DNA from: Deltaproteobacteria bacterium
Lineage (GTDB): Bacteria > Desulfobacterota > Desulfobulbia > Desulfobulbales > BM004
Direction of reading: 5' to 3'
NCBI GenBank assembly: GCA_019312695.1
Contig: JAFDCT010000055.1
Location: 1 to 8,418, forward strand
Length of the DNA stretch: 8,418 bases
Positions 1 through 6,412 of the stretch are shown in pieces. Made by a program: the position numbers and the translations under genes. Every line of letters begins with the position of its first letter. Positions within the stretch are counted from its first letter, which is position 1. Under the pieces are notes generated by a model, which saw only the letters and a list, made by a program, of their open reading frames with translations, searched no databases and was not told the origin of the DNA.

Positions 1-1397
1 CTGGCGGCCAGGAGATCCTCATTTCTTTGAATCAGGTTTTTTTCCAAATCCTGCACTGATAAAAGCTGCGTCAGCACTGGCAGGTAGTCATTCAGACCAT
101 TTATATACCTGGACCTTGCTTCCGTCAGTCCTTTTTGCGCACTCTCCAGCTGGTTTTCCAGGGCAGCAATATTTTCCCTGATCTTTGTTTCGCTGATCAG
201 GGCATCCTCAACCTCTCGTACGGCAGTGAGCACCACCTGCCTGTATTCTGCCAACTGCTGTTTTACCTCCGCCTGGCTGATATCAACCTCTGCCCGGCGC
301 CGGCCGCCGTCCAGGATAGGAGCTGTCAGAGCCGCGCCAAGGTTGGCCATCCAGTTATCAAAAACATCTTCCAGCTTACCGCTGTCATAGGTCCCACTGC
401 CGGTCAACCGTAAGGCAGGCAGCCGGTCGGCTTGGGCGGCGGCCAATGCCTGATCAGAGGCCTCGAGGCGCCGCAGTGCCGCAACAATATCCGGTCTGTT
501 CTCGAGCAGTTGTAACGGTAAACCTGAAGCCGGAACCTTCTCCAGCAGCGGCATTTCCTCTCGACTTATCTGCACAATCTGGTTCGGCATGCGGCCCAAG
601 AGAACGGCCAGCTGGTTTTGCAGCATGCGCTCCTGCATTTCAACAAGCGGCTGTTGGGCGATGGCCCTTTCCACCAACTGTTTCTGTTGAAATACATCAA
701 GGGCCGATGCCAGTGACATGCGGAAGCGCAGGTCCACCAGTTCAAGGTAGGTTTTGTTGATTGAAACCTGCTGCTCCAGGAGTTGCAGCTGCAGTCTTTG
801 TGACAGGATAGCTACCCAGCGATCGGTAACTTCAGCCGCAACAGTCATCGCGGCAGCATTGAGATCCTCTCTGGAAGCTTCTGCGGCAAGTACAGCTGAA
901 TCCCGGGTAGCCCTGATACGTCCCCAGAGATCCACTTCGTAACTTGCGGCAAGGCCGATTGAATAATCTTTCAATTCGGTTGATCCGCTGTCATCAGTCT
1001 TTATTTTTGCATAAGAAGCTCCGGCTGCAGCAGCCAAAGATGGTTTCATATCGGCGCCGGCCTTTTGTGCCTGGGCCTCCGCCCTTTCAAGCCTGGCCCA
1101 GAGTGAATGAAGATTCTGGTTGTCAGCGAGGGCCTCATCGACAAAACTGTTAAGTTCCTGGTCACCGATTGCCTGCCACCATCGCTGGCCTGGGTCATGC
1201 AGGGAATCCTGTATGGAATATGAATCAGGAAGTAATATCTCTTCCTCGGCCGACCTGGCTGCCGGGGCATACGGTGTACAGGAGGACAGGGCCTGGGACA
1301 GAACAACAACGAGCAGATACCAGAGCAAGCTGCTTATTGCCGAAGGGTTTATACCTGCTGGCAAACGTCTGTATATGGATGTAATTTCGCCTCCCAA
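1..1397 (-). CDS. Outer-membrane efflux lipoprotein, TolC/NodT family (RND-type outer membrane factor), 3' end cut by the window edge
   Basis: This is probably the outer-membrane channel of a tripartite efflux pump, docking with a periplasmic adaptor and an inner-membrane transporter. The frame is open without frameshift for 465 codons to position 1. Seen: a hydrophobic N-terminal segment (about residues 24-37) ending in the lipobox LSSC with Cys40, so a lipid-anchored protein. Family-type motifs follow: YEVDLWGRIRA (about 153-163), RPDI (301-304) and PILDGGRRR (360-368), in two repeated helical OEP halves (about 65-265 and 290-465). Usual family length is about 460-490, so only the last few tens of residues should be missing. 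The frame has no upstream ATG; TTG at 1395-1397 is the first NTG codon after the in-frame stop and has AGGAG nine bases upstream, so it is chosen. An ATT at 1383-1385 behind GGAGG is a less likely start. The pump partners would lie to the left, outside the window. Family assignment is secure; the exported substrate is unknown. Confidence 0.93.
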   Translation of the reverse strand, partial: MGGEITSIYRRLPAGINPSAISSLLWYLLVVVLSQALSSCTPYAPAARSAEEEILLPDSYSIQDSLHDPGQRWWQAIGDQELNSFVDEALADNQNLHSLWARLERAEAQAQKAGADMKPSLAAAAGASYAKIKTDDSGSTELKDYSIGLAASYEVDLWGRIRATRDSAVLAAEASREDLNAAAMTVAAEVTDRWVAILSQRLQLQLLEQQVSINKTYLELVDLRFRMSLASALDVFQQKQLVERAIAQQPLVEMQERMLQNQLAVLLGRMPNQIVQISREEMPLLEKVPASGLPLQLLENRPDIVAALRRLEASDQALAAAQADRLPALRLTGSGTYDSGKLEDVFDNWMANLGAALTAPILDGGRRRAEVDISQAEVKQQLAEYRQVVLTAVREVEDALISETKIRENIAALENQLESAQKGLTEARSRYINGLNDYLPVLTQLLSVQDLEKNLIQRNEDLLAA

Positions 1398-1558
1398 AAA
1401 AATACGCTCCTGTAAAATCCAAAAAATTTTCTGACTGCTTTCGGTAAAAAGTTTCTGAAAAACTATCCACTTTTCGATAATATCATAAAGTTGTCAACAA
1501 ATTAGGTATAACAACTATAATTTATTAAAGATGCACGCCACCGTAAAAAAGTCTACAT

Positions 1559-1584
1559 GCTCATTTTTTTACAAAAAAATGAGC
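1559..1584. repeat. Perfect AT-rich palindrome, 12-bp arms
   Basis: The arms 1559-1570 (GCTCATTTTTTT) and 1573-1584 (AAAAAAATGAGC) are exact reverse complements separated by two bases. The right arm supplies the T-run (on the minus strand) of the yceI terminator at 1573-1608 and shares bases 1583-1584 with that terminator's stem. It may simply extend the terminator, giving transcripts a second hairpin, or it may be coincidental symmetry of a T-tract and an A-tract. Confidence 0.7.
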
Positions 1585-1608
1585 TGCACTCCCATTACGG
1601 AATGCAGC
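1573..1608 (-). terminator. Intrinsic (Rho-independent) terminator of the cytochrome/yceI unit
   Basis: Read on the minus strand, GCTGCA (1608-1603) pairs with TGCAGC (1588-1583). One mismatch and three further pairs (TCC with GGA) continue the stem, and the loop is six bases. TCA and a run of seven T (1579-1573) follow the stem directly. It starts 58 bases after the yceI stop codon, which is the expected place and orientation. It should separate yceI from the efflux gene downstream. Confidence 0.8.
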
Positions 1609-1665
1609 CATCATAATTATTAAGATTTTTTTTCGGCTATCAAATAAATCTAAAAAAGGCAACCC

Positions 1666-2244
1666 CTATCTCAACAGTTCCATGGTAAAGGCAATGTTGA
1701 CATCTTTATCAACCACACCCATCTTGTAGAACTTGCCGTCACCGACATTATATTCCAGCCTGTCGATTGTCAGCCTGGAATCAAGTCCGGCGACTGTCTC
1801 GCCCGGCTTAAGCGGGTTATCCTTCTGACCGTGGTACACAAACTCAAGTGACAGATTTTTGGAAACGTCCTTGATGGTCAGTGTGCCGTCTACAATATAA
1901 ACATTATCTTTGCCGCGCGACACCTTTGATGATCTGAAGATTATCAGCGGGTACTTGCCGGTGTCAAAAAAATCGGGGGAACGCAGATGAGTATCCCGTT
2001 TGCCAATTTTGGTATCGACACTGTCGACCTTGATGTCAAAGTTGAATTTGCTCTTGGCTGGATTCTCCGGGTCAAAGTACACCTCGCCGGTATAATCCAT
2101 AAACTGGCCCCTGACAATTGCATAGGTATGCTTTACTTCAAAGTAAAAGTTTGTATGTGCAGTATCCAGTTTCCATTCCTGCGCCATAGCCTGAAACGGC
2201 CCCATGACAACAAACAGCAGTAAAGCGAGTATTATCCTTTTCAT
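1666..2244 (-). CDS. yceI: Secreted YceI-family protein (lipocalin-like, isoprenoid-binding fold)
   Basis: A YceI-domain protein of 192 residues, close to the E. coli length of about 190. The family forms a periplasmic beta-barrel that binds long isoprenoid chains such as polyprenyl or ubiquinone-type lipids; the physiological role is unsettled. Seen: signal peptide 1-21 (MKRIILALLL start, AMA cleavage site before QEW), then family motifs W-x-LDTAHT (24-31), FEVKH (35-39), RDTHLRSPDFFDTGKYP (83-99), GTLTIKDV (120-127) and a GLDSRLTIDR stretch (153-162). The start at 2244 is preferred over an in-frame ATG at 2277: it has GAGGAG seven bases upstream and yields a clean signal peptide, whereas the longer form adds eleven residues ahead of it. 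It lies 152 bases downstream of the membrane cytochrome gene, an association also seen in E. coli yceJ-yceI, and ends at a strong terminator. A candidate promoter at 2314-2342 could allow separate expression. Confidence 0.93.
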   Translation of the reverse strand: MKRIILALLLFVVMGPFQAMAQEWKLDTAHTNFYFEVKHTYAIVRGQFMDYTGEVYFDPENPAKSKFNFDIKVDSVDTKIGKRDTHLRSPDFFDTGKYPLIIFRSSKVSRGKDNVYIVDGTLTIKDVSKNLSLEFVYHGQKDNPLKPGETVAGLDSRLTIDRLEYNVGDGKFYKMGVVDKDVNIAFTMELLR

Positions 2245-2313
2245 GACGAATCTCCTCTTCAAAAAATTGAAAAGCAAACATCCTGATCATTTCCGTCTTT
2301 TTTTTATTTTTAC

Positions 2314-2342
2314 AATGTATGGCTAAAACCGGGTTTTGTAAA
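2314..2342 (-). promoter_or_regulatory. Candidate sigma70-type promoter for yceI
   Basis: On the minus strand TTTACA (2342-2337; five of six to TTGACA) is followed after exactly 17 bases by TACATT (2319-2314; four of six to TATAAT). This lies about 70 bases upstream of the yceI start, in the right orientation. Only consensus matching supports it, and the -35 box lies inside the inverted repeat 2333-2361. Confidence 0.3.
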
Positions 2343-2361
2343 GCCGGCGGGCTCTTAAAAC
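2333..2361. repeat. Inverted repeat between the cytochrome and yceI genes
   Basis: The outer arms GTTTT/AAAAC and inner arms AAAGCC/GGCTCT (allowing one G-T pair in the minus-strand RNA) form an interrupted stem around a four-base loop. No T-run follows on the minus strand, so it is not a classic terminator for the cytochrome gene. It could be an RNA-processing or attenuating hairpin, or an operator near the candidate yceI promoter. Confidence 0.4.
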
Positions 2362-2396
2362 CTTATTGATCAGGGCTTAAGGGTCATGTTTTTTTC

Positions 2397-3143
2397 TCAC
2401 ATTTTAAACAATCTCTTCAACCAGACAATCAGTAAGAGCAGGAAGTTGAGAGTGAAAATTGTCAGGGCTGCAGATCTGGGTAATCCCGACTTGAAGGTAT
2501 CGCTGACCCACAGAACATGGGCCGGCACAATGAGCAGCACCAGCGTTGCTCCCAAACGGTGCAGAAGCCGCCACCTGGGATAGGGCATCTTCAGGAAGTT
2601 TCTGAAAATTGCCGTTGCCGACAAGATCAACAGGATAAGCAAAAGAGCGATCCCGACAAATTCCGGATAATATTTTTTGGTGAAGGTATAAGGGGTAAAA
2701 TTTTCCGATGCCTTAATAAGCACCGGATGAGCTGCAATCAGGCACGTTATAATTATGCCGTTTATGCGATGCAGCAAGAGGAGTTTTCCGGCCGAAAAGA
2801 CCTGTTCCATAAATTTCAGCCGCGACGTCAGCAGCACCTGATAGAACAGCAGCAGGACGACGGTGATGCCGATCACCTTCCCGTAACGCAGAAAGAGCTT
2901 CAGCTTCCCGAATTTGTACAGAATGGAAAACGATTGGAATTTGTACGGTATGGCCCAGCCGCCGGCAAGCAAAACAATGGTCAGCAGAACGAGCAGAGTT
3001 CCTAGTAGAACACGATTCCTTGCTGCAAATGATTGAGAGGAAGGCATGTGTTTATTGTACGGCACTCTCCTGTAAGATTGCAATAACTGTTCGCCCAAAA
3101 GTCCATAACCCTTTGAGTTTCTTTTGCATTCTTTCCGCTTCAT
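2397..3143 (-). CDS. Membrane b-type cytochrome, ferric reductase-like / cytochrome b561-like transmembrane protein
   Basis: Probable inner-membrane electron-transfer protein. Six hydrophobic segments are visible, at about residues 45-66, 89-106, 127-144, 161-184, 196-214 and 225-242. Two pairs of histidines, H125/H139 and H195/H209, have identical 14-residue spacing in neighbouring helices, the pattern of bis-haem coordination in ferric reductase-like transmembrane domains and NADPH-oxidase-like cytochromes. No FAD- or NAD-binding domain follows, so electrons must come from and go to partner proteins or quinones. The start is uncertain: ATG at 3141-3143 and in-frame ATG at 3045-3047 (Met33) both lack a good ribosome binding site, although AGGAG lies 19 bases before Met33; the first predicted helix begins after Met33, so the shorter form would be fully functional. 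The gene precedes yceI, as yceJ does in E. coli. It could also be called a cytochrome b/b6 or YedZ-type haem subunit, but no MsrP partner is seen. Confidence 0.8.
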   Translation of the reverse strand: MKRKECKRNSKGYGLLGEQLLQSYRRVPYNKHMPSSQSFAARNRVLLGTLLVLLTIVLLAGGWAIPYKFQSFSILYKFGKLKLFLRYGKVIGITVVLLLFYQVLLTSRLKFMEQVFSAGKLLLLHRINGIIITCLIAAHPVLIKASENFTPYTFTKKYYPEFVGIALLLILLILSATAIFRNFLKMPYPRWRLLHRLGATLVLLIVPAHVLWVSDTFKSGLPRSAALTIFTLNFLLLLIVWLKRLFKM

Positions 3144-3165
3144 TAATAAGAGCTGAACAAAACTT

Positions 3166-3201
3166 TCATGCCAATATCTATGTCCAGTTGAGTTGGCATG
3201 A
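3166..3201. repeat. Nine-base perfect inverted repeat upstream of the cytochrome gene
   Basis: TCATGCCAA (3166-3174) and TTGGCATGA (3193-3201) are exact reverse complements around an 18-base spacer. It lies 22 bases upstream of the first possible cytochrome start and 93 bases after the helicase stop. It could be a regulator's operator or an RNA hairpin at the unit boundary. No T-run follows it, so termination is unlikely. Confidence 0.45.
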
Positions 3202-3294
3202 CCCGAGACTGACCCATGAAAATAAATGAATCATACCCTCGTGAAGGTTCTTACAGGAGGGGACTGAAGAAATGGAACATAAATCAGCTGCGAC

Positions 3295-4491
3295 TCATCT
3301 CTTTTCTTGCGACAGATGCTGTTTTTTGCTGTTCCTGGAGGAATACCGGGAAACCGTTTTTTTTACGCCGACCCTGTCCAGTTTAGGCGCCTTGCCATCC
3401 CAGGCTACCTGGATGCCCTTTTCGCTGAACAGGCGCTTTGCCGCAAACAGGTCCTTGCCGGTGACAAACGATATCGCCAAACCTCTCCTGCCCATCCTGC
3501 CGGTCCGGCCGGTGCGGTGCACGTAGTTTTCCGAGCTTCCGGGAAAATCGTAATTGAATATATGGCTGACCTGCGAGAAATCCAGGCCTCGGCCGGCAAC
3601 ATCCGTGGCAATCATTACCCGGGTCCTGCCCTGCTTGAAGCGATTGAAGATCGAGGTCCTCGTTGGCTGGTCCAGGCCACCGTGGATGTACTCCAGGGAT
3701 TTCACAATTCCCTTGAGCTTGGTATAGAGAATGGCACCCGTTCGCTTAGAATTACAGAAGATGATCGCCTGGTTCGGTTTTTCCTTTTCCAAATAGTGTT
3801 TCAGTGTCTGGAGCCGATTTTTGCCCGAGAGAAAGCGGAAGCGATGGATAATGGACTGGGGCGAAACATCTTCCTTATTCAGTTCAATACGGACCGGGTC
3901 TTTTAAAAACGAGTTGGCCAGTTCCTCGACACCCTCTGCCATGGTTGCTGAAAAAAGAAGGGTCTGGTACTCGTTCATGATACAGGAGAGAATGAATTTG
4001 ACATCCTCGATAAAACCCATGTTGAGCATCTCGTCAGCCTCGTCCAGCACCACAGTCCGGACCTGCTCCAAAGTAAGGGTGCTGTTGTAGAGATGATCTA
4101 TAAGACGTCCCGGCGTGGCCACCAGGATATGGACTCCCTGTGCCAGCTTGGCCTTCTGGATATCCATTGAAAAGCCGCCATAGATGGCAAAGGGCTCAAT
4201 GGAGGCATGTTTGCCGATAAGGGTTAGCTCGTCCACATACTGCAGGGCCAGTTCCCGGGTGGGGACCAGGATAAGTGCCTGTATATCATTTATCCGGGTG
4301 TCAACCATCTCCGCAAGAGGTATGCCGCAGGCACTGGTCTTGCCTGAACCTGTTTCGGCCAGGGCAACCAGGTCTCTTCCCTCCCGGATCAGTTCATAGG
4401 TCTGTTTCTGGATAGGAGTCAGTTCTGTGAATCCCATTTTGGTTACTGCTTTCATCACTTCGGGACTGAGCCCGAGTTCGTCAAACTTCAT
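3295..4491 (-). CDS. DEAD-box ATP-dependent RNA helicase (second helicase of the cluster)
   Basis: A 398-residue ATP-dependent RNA unwinding protein with both RecA-like domains complete. Seen: Q-motif (TPIQ, 25-28), motif I AETGSGKT (45-52), Ia PTREL (77-81), Ib TPGR (126-129), II DEAD (150-153), III SAT (181-183), IV IIFCNS (243-248), V ATDVAGRGLD (295-304) and VI HRTGRTGR (325-332). The C-terminus after about residue 370 is a short basic, serine-rich tail, without the large RNA-binding extension of CsdA/DeaD. The frame is open upstream to a TTG at 4617, but the preceding 42 residues look unlike any helicase and the usual start MKFDELGLS fits ATG 4489-4491. That ATG has no Shine-Dalgarno; the nearest GGAGG (4521-4517) serves a start-stop ATG TAA at 4504-4499. 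It follows the RRM gene by 137 bases on the same strand with no terminator seen between, suggesting co-transcription. Exact subfamily is not assigned. Confidence 0.95.
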   Translation of the reverse strand: MKFDELGLSPEVMKAVTKMGFTELTPIQKQTYELIREGRDLVALAETGSGKTSACGIPLAEMVDTRINDIQALILVPTRELALQYVDELTLIGKHASIEPFAIYGGFSMDIQKAKLAQGVHILVATPGRLIDHLYNSTLTLEQVRTVVLDEADEMLNMGFIEDVKFILSCIMNEYQTLLFSATMAEGVEELANSFLKDPVRIELNKEDVSPQSIIHRFRFLSGKNRLQTLKHYLEKEKPNQAIIFCNSKRTGAILYTKLKGIVKSLEYIHGGLDQPTRTSIFNRFKQGRTRVMIATDVAGRGLDFSQVSHIFNYDFPGSSENYVHRTGRTGRMGRRGLAISFVTGKDLFAAKRLFSEKGIQVAWDGKAPKLDRVGVKKTVSRYSSRNSKKQHLSQEKR

Positions 4492-4498
4492 AGGTAAA

Positions 4499-4521
4499 TT
4501 ACATTTTTCAGTGAAGCCTCC
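4499..4521 (-). promoter_or_regulatory. Shine-Dalgarno followed by a start-stop ATG TAA ahead of the second helicase
   Basis: On the minus strand GGAGG (4521-4517) is followed after 12 bases by ATG (4504-4502) and immediately by TAA (4501-4499). Seven bases later comes the helicase ATG (4491). No in-frame NTG codon uses this GGAGG. A ribosome could initiate, terminate and re-initiate on the helicase gene. The spacing of 12 is longer than ideal, so this is a suggestion only. Confidence 0.3.
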
Positions 4522-4552
4522 GCAGCAGGTAAGCGCAAACTTCCAGCTGCGG
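4520..4552 (-). promoter_or_regulatory. Hairpin overlapping the Shine-Dalgarno in the leader of the second helicase
   Basis: CCGCAGC (4552-4546) and GCTGCGG (4526-4520) are perfect reverse complements with a 19-base loop in the minus-strand RNA. The last two G of the 3' arm are the first two G of the GGAGG at 4521-4517. Pairing would partly mask that site, giving a possible structural or temperature-responsive control of translation. Formation in the cell is inferred. Confidence 0.35.
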
Positions 4553-4628
4553 GAACCTAAAGTATAAGTCATGACACACCCAGCGCGGGATATGTCACGA
4601 CTCGTTGATGGGAACAAAAACTTTTCGC

Positions 4629-4904
4629 TTAATACCTTTTGCTGCGATAGGGCTTTTTCTTGCGGCGTTCTTCTGCCTGGTTGACCTTTATTTCGCGGCC
4701 TTTCATCATGCTTTTATTGAGACCCTTGATGGCCTGATCAGCCTCTGAATTATTGGGCATTTCGATAAAACCGAAACCTTTTGACTGCCCGGAGTACCTG
4801 TCCATAATGAGGTTCAGGCTTGAAACCTCTCCGTACTGCAGAAACATCTCTCGAAGTTCTTCTTCTGTAACGCTATAGGGTAATTGCCCGACATAAATAT
4901 TCAT
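4629..4904 (-). CDS. Small RRM-domain RNA-binding protein
   Basis: A 91-residue single-RRM protein of the bacterial/cyanobacterial Rbp type, expected to bind single-stranded RNA in the cytoplasm, often as a chaperone induced in the cold. Seen: RNP-2 IYVGQL (residues 3-8) and RNP-1 KGFGFIEM (42-49), both with the aromatic residues that stack on RNA bases (Y4, F44, F46). A short, strongly basic tail (about 79-91, rich in Lys and Arg) replaces the glycine-rich tail of cold-shock Rbps. The start is well set by AAAGGAG seven bases upstream. It sits between two DEAD-box helicase genes on the same strand, 74 bases after the first and 137 bases before the second, so it is probably an RNA-binding partner or annealing factor for them. 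Confidence 0.95.
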   Translation of the reverse strand: MNIYVGQLPYSVTEEELREMFLQYGEVSSLNLIMDRYSGQSKGFGFIEMPNNSEADQAIKGLNKSMMKGREIKVNQAEERRKKKPYRSKRY

Positions 4905-4978
4905 TTATTTTCTCCTTTAGTTCATGACAACTTGTGAATTAATCAATAATCCAACCTGGAATCATGAAAATCTTATTT

Positions 4979-6340
4979 TTACGGATTTAAAAAGAAATTA
5001 CCAGAACCGTCAATCATAATGGCCGCCCGGCGTTTTCTCATCTGCCTGTTGCCTGTTTTGCAATATTTGACAGGCGCCTGTTCCTGTTTTCCTGTTTTTG
5101 CAGCTTTTGCGGGTCTGCCGGCCTGGTGTCCATTGCGTTGTCCTGCCTGGCGACAGTTATACTTTGCCTTGTGCCAAGACTTTTTGGAAGGCCTCTCGGC
5201 AAAAGATGTGTTGTCCGGAACACCTTCACTCGTGTTCTTTTGATTGACCCAGACCAGTTTTTCACCCAGCGTTCTTTCGATCTGGCTGACGATCTTCCTG
5301 TCCTCGCGGCTAGCAAAAGTAAAGGCTTTACCTGTACAGGCTGCCCGGCCGGTGCGCCCTATCCTGTGGGTATAGGCATCCACCGTGGCGGGCATATCAA
5401 AATTGATGACGTGCGAAATATTGGATACGTCAATACCCCTCGCTGCAATGTCCGTGGCCACGAGGACCTTGAACTCCCCGCGCCTGAAACCGTTTAAAGC
5501 CTTCTGCCTTTTTTGCTGCGACAGGTTGCCCTGTAAGGACGTGGCTGCATACCCGGCTTTCTGCAGCTGGCTGGCAAGGCTCTGGGCCCGATGCTTGATC
5601 CTGGTAAAAATAAGGGTTGAAGCCATATCTTTTCCTGCCATGATCTCTTTCAACAGGCTGACCTTACCATTCTGATCCACAGCATAAAGCATCTGTGAAA
5701 CGGTGGTGGTAGGTCGGCTGTGTCCGATCTGTATCCTGACCGGATTGTCGAGCACATCTTCCGCCAGATGCAGGATTTCACCCGGCATGGTGGCCGAGAA
5801 AAGCAGATTCTGCCGCTTTGCGGGCAGAAACTTTAAAATGCGCCGGATGTCGGGCAGAAAACCCATATCAAACATGTGATCCCCTTCGTCAAGGATCAGG
5901 TGTTCAACTCCTGAAAGGTTGAAGGTCCTGTCGCGCAAATGATCAAGCAGGCGGCCGGGGCAGGCCACTACAATATCAACACCGGCTCGGAGTTTTTTAG
6001 CCTGGGCCGGCTTGCCTACCCCGCCATATACAGCCAGGCTGCGAAGTCCCGTCTGCCGTGCCAGCCGGGTGATTTCGCCGTGTATCTGCTCTGCCAGTTC
6101 CCGGGTAGGGGCCACAATAAGGGTCCGGATCTTACGGCGCTGACCTTTAAGCATACGCTGTAGGATTGGCAGAACAAAGGCTGCTGTCTTGCCGGTGCCG
6201 GTCTGGGCCAGGCCCAGGATGTCACGGCCTTCCAGGATTTCGGGGATCGCTTTTTCCTGGATTGGTGTCGGTATTTCATAATTGCAGGCTCGAATACCTG
6301 CAGTGATTTTCGCATGAAAATCAAAGTGGTTAAAAGTCAT
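4979..6340 (-). CDS. DEAD-box RNA helicase, RhlE-like, with DEGD in motif II
   Basis: A 453-residue ATP-dependent RNA helicase of RhlE style. Seen: Q-motif TPIQ (25-28), motif I AQTGTGKT (45-52), Ia PTREL (78-82), Ib CPGR (127-130), II DEGD (151-154), III SAT (182-184), IV LIFTRIKH (243-250), V ATDIAARGID (295-304) and VI HRIGRTGR (325-332). Two changes stand out: Ala to Gly in DEAD and Thr to Cys in TPGR. The acidic residues needed for Mg-ATP hydrolysis remain, so activity is likely. The tail (about 365-453) is basic, low-complexity and rich in Lys, Arg, Gln and Gly, as in RhlE proteins, and probably tethers RNA. ATG at 6340 is chosen because the Q-motif phenylalanine (F6 in MTFNHFDF) follows at the usual distance; the upstream GAGAG is a weak ribosome site. 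It is first in the helicase-RRM-helicase cluster and has a long structured leader. Confidence 0.95.
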   Translation of the reverse strand: MTFNHFDFHAKITAGIRACNYEIPTPIQEKAIPEILEGRDILGLAQTGTGKTAAFVLPILQRMLKGQRRKIRTLIVAPTRELAEQIHGEITRLARQTGLRSLAVYGGVGKPAQAKKLRAGVDIVVACPGRLLDHLRDRTFNLSGVEHLILDEGDHMFDMGFLPDIRRILKFLPAKRQNLLFSATMPGEILHLAEDVLDNPVRIQIGHSRPTTTVSQMLYAVDQNGKVSLLKEIMAGKDMASTLIFTRIKHRAQSLASQLQKAGYAATSLQGNLSQQKRQKALNGFRRGEFKVLVATDIAARGIDVSNISHVINFDMPATVDAYTHRIGRTGRAACTGKAFTFASREDRKIVSQIERTLGEKLVWVNQKNTSEGVPDNTSFAERPSKKSWHKAKYNCRQAGQRNGHQAGRPAKAAKTGKQEQAPVKYCKTGNRQMRKRRAAIMIDGSGNFFLNP

Positions 6341-6364
6341 TTTTTTCTCTCAATAGATATTTAC

Positions 6365-6412
6365 GTGGTAGAGCCGCAGCAGTTTTGATTTCTGTTGTTA
6401 AACAGATACCAC
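6365..6412 (-). promoter_or_regulatory. Two-stem RNA structure just upstream of the RhlE-like helicase gene
   Basis: TCTGTT (6391-6396) and AACAGA (6401-6406) form a perfect six-pair stem with a four-base loop. Directly beside it, TACCAC (6407-6412) pairs with GTGGTA (6365-6370), enclosing the first stem with a 20-base bulge on one side. The structure ends 24 bases before the helicase start codon, close enough to affect ribosome access. Base pairing is seen; a regulatory role is inferred. Confidence 0.4.

Noticed and set aside
135..1434. Several plus-strand open frames (135-413, 446-760, 754-942, 944-1153, 1120-1434)
   Set aside because: They are antisense to the efflux lipoprotein, whose minus-strand frame is open without a break and has family motifs. 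Their translations show no recognisable domain.
1046..1470. Minus-strand open frames 1046-1309 and 1225-1470
   Set aside because: They are other frames of the efflux gene's 5' part. The true frame carries the lipobox and continues to the window edge.
1491..1496. Consensus-like TTGACA on the minus strand upstream of the efflux gene
   Set aside because: No -10-like hexamer lies 16-18 bases downstream, so I do not call a promoter.
2517..3005. Plus-strand frame of 162 codons opposite the cytochrome
   Set aside because: It is rich in Gln, Arg and Lys, as expected when hydrophobic helices are read in antisense; no domain and no good start signal.
3272..3526. Plus-strand frame with AGGAGG upstream of ATG 3272
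   Set aside because: The ribosome site is tempting, but it is 11 bases away and nearly all of the frame lies antisense to the helicase C-terminus. The protein is unlike any family known to me.
3307..3906. Plus-strand frame of 199 codons opposite the second helicase
   Set aside because: It is antisense to conserved helicase motifs IV-VI. Its length follows from codon bias on the other strand.
4492..4617. Upstream extension of the second helicase from TTG 4617 (42 extra residues)
   Set aside because: The added residues are Cys-rich and unlike helicase N-termini, the TTG has no ribosome site, and the usual family start lies at 4491.
4921..4968. TTCATGA (4921-4927) and TCATGAA (4962-4968) inverted repeat between the first helicase and the RRM gene
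   Set aside because: The core TCATGA is itself palindromic and the spacer is 34 bases, so chance explains it; no T-run follows.
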